From contig PJAB01000581.1 in NCBI GenBank assembly GCA_002887195.1, positions 1 to 23,524 of the forward strand: DNA of 23,524 nucleotides, in the 5' to 3' direction. Below the pieces are notes generated by a model. It saw nothing but the letters and a program-made list of their open reading frames with translations, did not search any database and was not told the DNA's origin. This document shows positions 16,998 to 23,524 of the stretch, in pieces. A program made the translations under genes and the position numbers. The stretch comes from Chrysochromulina parva. Taxonomy: Eukaryota > Haptophyta > Prymnesiales > Chrysochromulinaceae. Within the stretch, counting starts at the first letter, position 1, and the number at the start of each line of letters is the position of its first letter.

Positions 16998-18206
16998 ATG
17001 GATCGCCTCAAGCAGCGCCCGTCGCTCGCGAAGCTCGCGGACCGCTTCAACACTGCGCCGCCTCCGGGCTACGTTGCTGGCCGAGGACGCGGCGTGAGTG
17101 GCTTCGCCAAGCCCGATCCTGCCGACCTGCCCAAGGGCCGTGGTGCACGTGGAGCGGGCGCCGCGGGGGCTGGATCATCGGCTGAGCTGCAAGCGACGGC
17201 TGCCGACGTTGAGACCGCAGGGGACGAGCACAAGCTCAAGCTCGGAGCCGACGGCAAGCTCGAGGGTGATGCAGGCGACTCTCGCGAGCTCGATCTGAGC
17301 GAAACCGAGCGGTTTGAGAAGCAGCAACTTTCCATGGACAGCTCTGAGGCAGGCTTTAAGATAGAGGCCTTCAACATGGACGCGGAGCGTCGCGAGGGCC
17401 ACTTCGACGACGATTTCAACTACGTGTGGAAGCGCAAGGGCGACGACCCCGACGATGCGAATGACGCTTGGCTCGGCGAGGTCGACTCCACGGGCGAGAG
17501 CGCCGAGAAGGTCGAGAAGCGGCGGCGTCTGCTGCAGCAGCAGATTGAGATGCAGCAGCAGCCTGACGAGCCCGCGGCCGACCGCGGGGCACTGCTCCAG
17601 CAGATTCTCGCGGTCGTGAAACCTGGCGAGACGGTGGCTGCAGCTCTCCGGCGCCTAAGCAAGAGGCACGCTACGAGTGGTGGCAAGCGTCAGGCTGCCG
17701 GGTCCGGCACGCCAAGTGCCGCGTCGGCCGCAGGTGCGGCTGACGGCCACGGCGACGACGGCAATCTCGAGGAGATACTCGCCAAGCAGCAGTTTGAGGA
17801 GCTGACGGACGCCGCTGACGCGATGCTCCGCGCGGGTCGCTTCGACATCTACAGCCGCCTGCGTGAGTCGCTCCTCGATGAGGTTGAAGTGCTGCGCCGG
17901 GCGGCCGATGGCGCCGCTACCAGCAGCCTCACATCCGCACAGGGCGACGAGGCCTCGGCCGCAGCTGCTGTAGCCCTCGGCATCGAGCCGCATGTGCACG
18001 CCGGCGCCGTGGCGGGCGGCTTCGTGCTCGACGCCGCCCATCGCGTGTACTTTAACGCATCGTCGGGCCTCTACTTCGACCCTCGTTCCTCCCTCTACTG
18101 GTCCGCAAGCAGCGCGAGCAGCAGCCAGCCGGTCATATACTACGTGTGGGACGCGGCCACGGCGCAGTTTGTCGTCGCGCCTGTGGACGGTCAACTGAGC
18201 AGCTAG
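16998..18206 (+). CDS. CD2BP2/Lin1-like U5 snRNP protein with C-terminal OCRE domain
   Basis: The 402-residue protein carries the signature of CD2BP2 (U5-52K, yeast Lin1): KIEAFNMDAERREGHFDDDF (121-140), followed by NYVWKRKG and DAWLGEVD (156-163), and then QQILAVVKPGETVAAALRRL (201-220), which matches the conserved PGETV-ALRRL helix. CD2BP2 associates with the U5 snRNP before tri-snRNP assembly, in the nucleus. The family normally ends in a GYF domain. Here the last 62 residues instead read like an OCRE domain, with aromatic-rich repeats (GFVLDAAHRVYFNASSGLYF, then YYVWDAATAQFV). OCRE domains occur in splicing regulators such as RBM5 and RBM10, so the context remains splicing. The ATG at 16998 has an upstream purine (tagcATGG). 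The family call is strong; the OCRE call is good. Confidence 0.88.
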   Translation: MDRLKQRPSLAKLADRFNTAPPPGYVAGRGRGVSGFAKPDPADLPKGRGARGAGAAGAGSSAELQATAADVETAGDEHKLKLGADGKLEGDAGDSRELDLSETERFEKQQLSMDSSEAGFKIEAFNMDAERREGHFDDDFNYVWKRKGDDPDDANDAWLGEVDSTGESAEKVEKRRRLLQQQIEMQQQPDEPAADRGALLQQILAVVKPGETVAAALRRLSKRHATSGGKRQAAGSGTPSAASAAGAADGHGDDGNLEEILAKQQFEELTDAADAMLRAGRFDIYSRLRESLLDEVEVLRRAADGAATSSLTSAQGDEASAAAAVALGIEPHVHAGAVAGGFVLDAAHRVYFNASSGLYFDPRSSLYWSASSASSSQPVIYYVWDAATAQFVVAPVDGQLSS

Positions 18207-18546
18207 ACCGATCCCGGCTAAACGGCCTGTAGACCGTGCAGAGCCGATTCGTCGCAGCGACTTTCTGATTTCCGGTTTGCGGTTTCGCAACTTGTGAAAT
18301 TGAGCTTTAAATCCAGCTCAAATCAAGTAGGATTTCTGTAGGCTGTGCGGCTGATTTCAAGAATCGATCCAGTACTGACTACTGTACAACACGGCGCTAT
18401 GCAATCGGTTGCGAAAACGTGGATTAGCATGGTACATGTACACTGTTGTACACAAACAGTAGTAATTCGTTAGGACTATCTTTAGGAGCCGGGCTCGCGG
18501 TCGCGCTCGGCCTCCCCCCCCCTCTCACGTTTCACCGGGACGCCTC
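18207..18546. other. 340-bp convergent intergenic region
   Basis: It lies between the ends of the CD2BP2-like gene and the kinase gene. Composition shifts to AT-rich with several gtaca/tgtac motifs (near 18383-18455). At about 18227-18251 is a degenerate copy of the inverted repeat found at 9353-9377. No coding sequence is visible. Confidence 0.5.
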
Positions 18547-20148
18547 TCACGCCACCGCCACTGCGAGCTGACGCTTGAGCGGCGGCGGCACCTCGGGTGG
18601 GCCCGCCGCTTCCATCGAGCGATACGAGGGCTGCTCGACGCTCTCGTCCTCGTCGACGTCGTTCCATGAGCCCGTCGCCATGCTCGCGTAACCGCCGCTT
18701 GACTGGCCATGGAAGAGGGGCGGACCAGACGAAAGCGAGCGCCATTCCATAGAAGGCACCTCTTCGAGGACGCACGCGGCAAGGGCACTGCCCAATCGGC
18801 TAAGGCTGGCGCCGCCGACGCCGGCGCCCTCAGCGCCATCCGCCTCCATCGGCTCGCCATCGAGCTGGCTCACGGAGCGGAGCACGGCTCGCTGGCGTCG
18901 TGATGGGCGCTCTTCAATGCCTTGCACGGGCGGCGGGGGCGGCGGCGGCAGCGGCAACGGCAGTCCAGAGGCATCGGCTGTGGCGTCGGCTGTGGCGTCG
19001 GCTTCGGCTTCGGCACCGTCGGAGGCGGCGGCGATGGCGGCGATGGCGGCGGTGGCGGCGGCGCTCACGGCGGCGGCTCTCTCGGCTTCAGCAGCAGCGG
19101 CGTAGACCTCACTCTCGGTCAGGGCCTCACTGTCGTGCACGAACTCGGACGTTAGGATCTGCTGGAGGGAGAGACGCTCCGCGGGCTCAGCCTCCAGCAT
19201 GCCATCGAGGAGGTCCGCCGCCTCGGGCGCGCTGCTGAGCAGTTGGTGGCGCCGCCTCGGTCCGTACATACGCCGCAAGGGGAAGACTTGAATGGACACA
19301 CGTCCGCAGGTGGCCTCGAGAGCACCTAAGCCGAGCGTGTGCTGCTCTTGGACGTGCTGGTACCCACTGATGGTGGGGTGCTCGTCGAGCGGATAGAAGC
19401 CCATGAGCATCACGAAGAGGCACACACCGAGCGACCACACGTCCGCTGGCACGGCATCGTACGGCATCGTCGGAGGCTCTCGCCTGCCTTTGTTGACGAA
19501 CACCTCGGGCGACATGTAGGCGGGCGAGCCGCGATAAAGATCTTGGTTCACCAGACCGAGCTGGAGGTCGTGCCACAGACCGAGGTCTACGACGCTCACA
19601 GTCTGCATGTCGGCATGGAGCATGCAGTTCTCCTGCAAGGCGCTCGCATCGACTCAGGAGGCAGTGCGGCTACAGGGACTTGCGGGCAAGGGGTTCGGGC
19701 GTTCCTAGCGACGACGCACCAGCTTGATGTCGAGGTGCCCTATTCCCAGCTTGTGCAGGTGATCGACGCCACGCGCAATTTGGTGGAAGAGCGTGCGTGC
19801 CCGCACCGTGGGCACAGGCGTGCCTTGTGAAAGTGCTTCAATCACGTTGTCATACAATTCTCCCCCGCTGATGCACTCGAAGCTGAGGAGGCTGCCACCA
19901 GGAACGGTTTCGTGCCCGAAAAACTTGACGACGTTGGGGTGGGGATGTGCCTGGATGCGCTCCAGTGCTGCTGCCTCACGCCGAGGGTCTGAAATGCCGA
20001 TCGCGGAGGCCACGCTCTTCACAACCCTCTGCGCACCAGTGGCGCGATCGACGTAGAGGTAACAGCACCCGTAGTTCCCCTGTCCGAGGGGCTCGAGCCT
20101 GTCTAGCGAAAAAGATCCAAGATGCAGGGGAGGGGCGGGGGATGGCAT
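18547..20148 (-). CDS. serine/threonine protein kinase (CAMK/SNF1-like), two exons
   Basis: Exons 20148-19720 and 19632-18547 give 504 residues. Kinase motifs are in order: Gly-loop LGQGNYG (21-27), ATP lysine in RVVKSV (Lys44), hinge region SFECISGGELYD, catalytic loop HLDIKLEN (138-145) with Asp140, Lys142 and Asn145, metal-binding DLG (159-161), activation-segment end GSPAYMSPE (178-186), and DVWSLGVCLFVMLMGFYP. The splice join falls inside the catalytic loop and restores it exactly. The residue before the catalytic Asp is Leu instead of Arg, making this a non-RD kinase that may not need activation-loop phosphorylation. The C-terminal ~200 residues are Ala/Asp- and Pro-rich with no recognised domain. 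The start at 20148 opens directly onto the kinase domain. The substrate is unknown. Confidence 0.88.
18969..19105. repeat. GC-rich trinucleotide/hexanucleotide repeats in the kinase tail
   Basis: Runs such as tcggctgtggcg and ggcggcgat repeat imperfectly and encode Ala/Asp-rich peptide (AAAIAAIAAA, ADATADATADA) on the minus strand. This is a low-complexity expansion. Confidence 0.75.
19633..19719 (-). other. intron, 87 nt, in the kinase gene
   Basis: On the minus strand it begins gtgcgt and ends ccttgcag, phase 0. Its removal joins HLDIKL to ENCML, recreating the kinase HxDxKxxN catalytic loop. An in-frame stop follows within a few codons of the donor if it is unspliced. Confidence 0.9.
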
Positions 20149-20544
20149 TTTTGCCCGAGACGCAAGGCACGCGGCAGTCGCGCACGGTCTTTTTCCAAGC
20201 TCGCGAAGAATGCAAGAACACGAGCGCGCCCGAGTTAAAAAGACACCGGGGGAGTACCGGTAAAAAGACACCGGGGGGAGCCGGGACACACACGGGACAC
20301 ACGGGACAAGCGGACGCACAAAGGCACACAGACGAAGTACAGGTACATTTGCACCGCAGCTCCCCCGGTGTCATTTTACCGGGTGTCTTTTTAAGACACC
20401 GGGGGAGCCGGGACACAAGACCGGTACCAGCGCCCCCCACAGTACTATTGTTCTCAACAGTTACCGGACTCCACAAACACACTGCATGACACTGGTGTTG
20501 GGTGGGGTCTATGGTGCTCGCTTACCCCTCCTCCTCCTGATCCG
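20149..20544. other. intergenic region rich in inverted repeats
   Basis: It lies between the kinase start and the J-protein stop. It contains four copies of a gacaccggggg-type element (20235-20416) in both orientations and several gggacacac runs. Open frames through it are Cys/Pro-rich repeats of this DNA and are not considered genes. Confidence 0.6.
20235..20416. repeat. direct and inverted copies of a gacaccgggggag element
   Basis: The 13-mer gacaccgggggag occurs at 20242-20254 and 20395-20407, with one extra g at 20267-20280, and inverted at 20360-20372. Some copies are preceded by taaaaa or ttaa and followed by ccgggacac. Between the last two units, ggtgtctt-ttt-aagacacc (20382-20400) is a perfect hairpin. 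Confidence 0.85.
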
Positions 20545-21426
20545 CTATTCGAAAGGGTTGCCGGCGGGCGCTGTTGACGGCGGCCCGAACGGATTCACCG
20601 TCTCGGACGGAGCCGCCGCACCGAAAAGCGCGGTGGCCGCGGAGAGGGAGGCGTCGGAGACGCGAGTGGTCGGTGCTGCTCCAAAAGGGTTTGATGAGCC
20701 GCCAGGTGGGTCGTCAAATGGCGACGAGGCCGTTACTGGTGGCGACGGCTTCGGCTTGACATCGAAGGCTCCGGCGAAGATGGAGTCGCGCAGGTCGGTG
20801 CCTCCGGAGGACGGCGTCGGATTCGTCCGTGTGGGCGGCGGCGGCGGCATCCAGCTTCCACCGGGCGACGTGGGTGTCGCAGGCTTTGCCGCGTTGCCAA
20901 AGATGCTGTCCCGAATGTCCTTAGCGCTGCTGCTCCTTGCCGCGGTAGGCTCCGTTTTCGAGGGAATCTCGTGCAGCGAGGGCGACGTCGGCTCCGCTTC
21001 CTTGAACCAGTCGATTTTGGTGGAAAAGGCCGTCGTGAGCACCTTGAGAACCTCCTCGGCTTCGATTCGCACAGAGAGGTCGCGCTTCGAGAGGCGGTCG
21101 GGGTGGAGCAAACGTGTGGCCTTGTGGTATGCGAGTTTCACCTCACGTTCCTCTGCGCCTTCGGCGGGCACCCATGGCCGCGGTGCCTCATCGCTCAGCT
21201 CAGCTGCAGCGAGAGTGAACGTGTGAGGGCAAAAGGCTTCGAGCGATGAGAGCAATGAGATGAGGCCACGTCCCTCAGCCCATTGCCTTGCCCGCTTCTC
21301 GAATACGTGGCGGAAGGCAGGCTCCGGATCCGGAGGCTCGACCCGGGCACTGTCCTCTTCGGGTCCCGCCTTGGCATTGTCAACCACGGGCTCAGCCTTC
21401 TCTGTGTCCTCGTCCTCATCAGGCAT
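20545..21426 (-). CDS. auxilin-type J-domain protein with NPF motifs
   Basis: The 293-residue protein has an auxilin-like J-domain at about 38-141. RQWAEGRGLISLLSSLEAFC corresponds to the family's KW-xGK-x-N-I-R-x-LLS-L helix, PWVP to the W-x-P turn, and VKLAYHKATRLLHPDRLSKR contains the HPD tripeptide (108-110) required to stimulate Hsp70. Auxilins recruit Hsc70 to uncoat clathrin vesicles. The C-terminal half is disordered, with two RDSIF repeats (172-176 and 213-217) and three NPF tripeptides (246-248, 278-280, 290-292), the classic ligand of EH domains in endocytic adaptors. In animal and plant auxilins the J-domain is at the C terminus; here it precedes the tail. The start is the first ATG of the frame. 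Confidence 0.88.
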   Translation of the reverse strand: MPDEDEDTEKAEPVVDNAKAGPEEDSARVEPPDPEPAFRHVFEKRARQWAEGRGLISLLSSLEAFCPHTFTLAAAELSDEAPRPWVPAEGAEEREVKLAYHKATRLLHPDRLSKRDLSVRIEAEEVLKVLTTAFSTKIDWFKEAEPTSPSLHEIPSKTEPTAARSSSAKDIRDSIFGNAAKPATPTSPGGSWMPPPPPTRTNPTPSSGGTDLRDSIFAGAFDVKPKPSPPVTASSPFDDPPGGSSNPFGAAPTTRVSDASLSAATALFGAAAPSETVNPFGPPSTAPAGNPFE

Positions 21427-21608
21427 GTTTGCGGGCTCGATTCGACTTCAGCCGACATTCATGTGAATTCACACCATCACGTGTCCCCCGACGTTCACAT
21501 ACACAGGACACACGCAGTTCAGGTGTGTGAGCCCTCCCCACTGTAACTATGTAACCTTTGCCCCCGGCTTTGGGTCAAACAGACCAGAAAGGGACTCACT
21601 CTCAATCC

Positions 21609-22955
21609 TCAATCTCTCGCTTCCATCTCGAGCCCGGCCTGCCTACCGGTACCGCCCACAGGGCCCAGCTCACCCCACAACTGGGCGAACAACGCCTCGA
21701 GGCAGTCGCCTAGCTCGTCGAGGACTGTGGCGCAGTCTCGCATGCGCCTGCGGACTCTCACGTCCATGACAATTGCCACCACCCAGCGAGTCACTGCCGA
21801 TGCCACGCGAAGCACGCGGCACTCATCGGTGATGCCTCCCTTGGCCTGCATGCTGATGCGCATGGCCTGATCGAGGCGCGCCATGCAGACACGAGGGAAC
21901 GCCGCCTCGACAGCATCCAAGCGCTCTGTAGGCGTGTCTGCTGGCTCGAAAGAGAGCATCCGGGAGAGCAGCGCGCCCACGTGCTCCTGCGCCTGCTCAC
22001 CAAAGCGCGCACCGAGCGAAGGCATCGACTGACGAAACCACTCAATGCTGCTGGTCTCGAGGTCGCTAGTGCTGCTGCTGCTACTGCGACTGCTGCTTTC
22101 GATGCTCGAGTAGGTCGTGGACACCTCATCCACGCCCTCAAGCAGTAGCCGCAACAGCACCGTCGCCATGGCCAGTGACTGCGGCGGCGTGGCGACGCGT
22201 TGTGCCTCTCGGAAGTCTTTGAGAGCGAGCAGGCTCAAGCGCCGACGCGCGTCTTCTAGCCTCTTATGCGTGAGGATCAACGCCCACTCCTCGTCGCTTC
22301 GAGCTCCTCGGACATACGCCGTGGATTCAGCGGACACGGATAGCGCAGCCGAGACCGTTTGGTCCTTGATCTGCGAGACCTGGTGCGACCAGTGCTCCAA
22401 ACGCTCGCCGTCGCGCACGCATCTCGCCAGGGCGCGCCAGCCGCAGTTAGGCTTCCCTGGGCCTACTGGCAATTGGAGCGCCAGCGCTGTCCACACTGAT
22501 CGGGTGTTTGCCGATGTGCGCACGACTGCCAGCAGCGTACGGGTGTGCCGCTCCCACAGCACATCATCATGCAGCGTGCTCTCTCGAAGTGCTCGATTCA
22601 CAGCAGCAGCAGCACCGGTGGCAGCAATGCCGGCGAGGCTTAGGATGTGAGTGACAACATCGGGCCCTAATGTCTCCCACGTGCACAGTCCCACATTGGC
22701 AGGGTCCGCTGATCGTGCCGCTGAAATACTTGTGTGATTGACAGCCAGTGTCTCGACGGCGGGGATCACAGATAGCAACCGCTCAAATCGGTAGTGGCCT
22801 TGCCTTTCCATTTCGTTGAAGAAGGCTTGCCAGATTCTTGACAGCTCTGATGTGGTCGGTTCAAGGGTGCTGCACACAGGTCTACAAGTGCATTGCTGGG
22901 AGTCGTTGACGCGCATTGAGGCGAGGCTCCGCACAAGAAGCGTCGCTTGCGCCAT
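21609..22955 (-). CDS. F-box-like protein with dynein-stalk-like C-terminal region
   Basis: The 448-residue protein has an F-box-like segment at about 90-140 (TWETLGPDVVTHILSLAGIA, then LHDDVLWERH), which would dock to Skp1 in an SCF ubiquitin ligase. The rest resembles the microtubule-binding stalk of dynein heavy chains: LKDFREAQRVATPPQSL (about 246-261) corresponds to the E-x-(K/R)-S-x-x-x-PP signature, and RVLRVASAVTRWVVAI (about 380-395) to the later AS-x-A-x-x-x-(L/M)-x-x-W segment. A Ser-rich insert (about 283-303) separates them. No AAA+ modules are present, so this is not a dynein motor. A substrate-adaptor role linking ubiquitination to microtubules or dynein is inference. The start ATG at 22955 follows a CA-repeat-like leader. 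Confidence 0.65.
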   Translation of the reverse strand: MAQATLLVRSLASMRVNDSQQCTCRPVCSTLEPTTSELSRIWQAFFNEMERQGHYRFERLLSVIPAVETLAVNHTSISAARSADPANVGLCTWETLGPDVVTHILSLAGIAATGAAAAVNRALRESTLHDDVLWERHTRTLLAVVRTSANTRSVWTALALQLPVGPGKPNCGWRALARCVRDGERLEHWSHQVSQIKDQTVSAALSVSAESTAYVRGARSDEEWALILTHKRLEDARRRLSLLALKDFREAQRVATPPQSLAMATVLLRLLLEGVDEVSTTYSSIESSSRSSSSSTSDLETSSIEWFRQSMPSLGARFGEQAQEHVGALLSRMLSFEPADTPTERLDAVEAAFPRVCMARLDQAMRISMQAKGGITDECRVLRVASAVTRWVVAIVMDVRVRRRMRDCATVLDELGDCLEALFAQLWGELGPVGGTGRQAGLEMEARD

Positions 22956-23443
22956 CCAAACCCCTGCCTCTGGGTGTGAATGTGAATGTGTGTATGTGTG
23001 ATTTATGACACGTAAAAATCATTCACAGGCACCGTGGCCGCGGGCCGTTCACATTCATGCCCGATTTCACAAAACCAACTTTAGATTCGGACTTGGCGGT
23101 GCGGCGCGGCGCGAGTGCGTTACAGTTGTACAGTAGACGTGTCGTGTAATAAACAGTAGTAGTTACTGTCAAACAGTACTGACCGGTGAGACAAACTTTA
23201 GACAAAATTCGGATTTAGATTCGGAAGTGACAAAGAAAGTGTCTAGTAGTGTACGCGGGTCGTCCGTTTGCTCCTCTAAATACCTAGATCGTATAAAGTT
23301 CCTATAGACGCGTTTTCTGACTACACAGGGCCGTAACAGGGCCGCAATTATAATTTGACCGCCACCGAAATCTGAACCTTGTCGGCAGCGAGTATGGTCA
23401 CCTTCAGCAGCAGGCTCGCCGCAGAGGGGAAAAACCGGACTCG
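22956..23443. other. gene-free right end, upstream of the F-box gene
   Basis: This interval carries the promoter of the F-box gene. A CA/TG run (gtgtgaatgtgaatgtgtg, 22977-22995) lies about 20 bp upstream of the ATG on the transcribed strand's leader side. Further right are several tacagt/actgt motifs (23120-23180) and a TATA-like cgtataaag (about 23289-23297). No coding sequence is seen. Confidence 0.5.

Positions 23444-23520
<77 letters not shown>
23444..23520. repeat. (GCC)n microsatellite
   Basis: An uninterrupted trinucleotide repeat of about 25 units ends four bases before the window edge. It would encode poly-Ala, poly-Pro or poly-Arg/Gly depending on the frame; the Arg-rich frame on the minus strand is an artefact of the repeat. 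Confidence 0.97.
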
Positions 23521-23524
23521 AAGT

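Noticed and set aside
19976..20482. Cys/Pro-rich minus-strand open frame across the repeat cluster upstream of the kinase
   Set aside because: Its peptide repeats simply follow the DNA repeats (ggacac, ccggggg), and no independent protein signal is present.
23169..23522. Open frame with a long poly-Arg N terminus on the minus strand
   Set aside because: The Arg run is only the (GCC)n microsatellite read in one frame, and the remainder has no protein-like pattern.

Overview
This window looks like nuclear DNA from a compact, GC-rich, unicellular eukaryote. An alga of the haptophyte or stramenopile kind is my best guess, but the lineage is not proven by anything here. Coding regions contain short GT-AG introns (79, 87 and 122 nt). 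Genes lie on both strands 180-800 bp apart, with no operon logic and no bacterial ribosome binding sites. The proteins include eukaryote-only families: a CD2BP2/U5-52K splicing factor, an auxilin-type J protein, an F-box protein, a TRAF-type zinc finger, and FN3, EF-hand and TPR scaffolds. I see no rRNA, tRNA, CRISPR array, insertion sequence or prophage.

Layout, left to right: the C-terminal end of a pyruvate kinase (+, cut by the window edge); about 800 bp with no gene; an alpha/beta-hydrolase-like protein whose nucleophile serine is replaced (-); a class I SAM-dependent methyltransferase (-); a divergent AT-rich promoter region; a 972-residue TPR/FN3/EF-hand-like scaffold (+) with a possible frame problem at its 3' end; an ankyrin-repeat protein in two exons (-); a two-exon membrane protein combining a TRPM-like SLOG nucleotide-sensor domain with SLATT-type membrane segments (+); a small TRAF-type zinc-finger/coiled-coil protein (+); a 936-residue FN3/coiled-coil/EF-hand protein (-); a CD2BP2-like spliceosomal protein with a C-terminal OCRE domain (+, divergent from the previous gene); a two-exon protein kinase (-); a J-domain/NPF protein of auxilin type (-); an F-box protein with a dynein-stalk-like C-terminal region (-); and a non-coding right end finishing in a (GCC)n microsatellite.

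The genes do not form one pathway. The most interesting candidate system is the SLOG-SLATT protein at 9468-12322. In bacteria, SLOG and SLATT domains are parts of nucleotide-signal-triggered membrane effectors; here both halves appear in one eukaryotic polypeptide. Other notable points are an uncharacterised module of about 65-70 residues shared by the two FN3 scaffolds in this window, an F-box/dynein-stalk combination, an OCRE domain where GYF is expected, a J-domain protein with reversed domain order, a pseudo-hydrolase, and a CA/TG-rich motif upstream of several minus-strand start codons.
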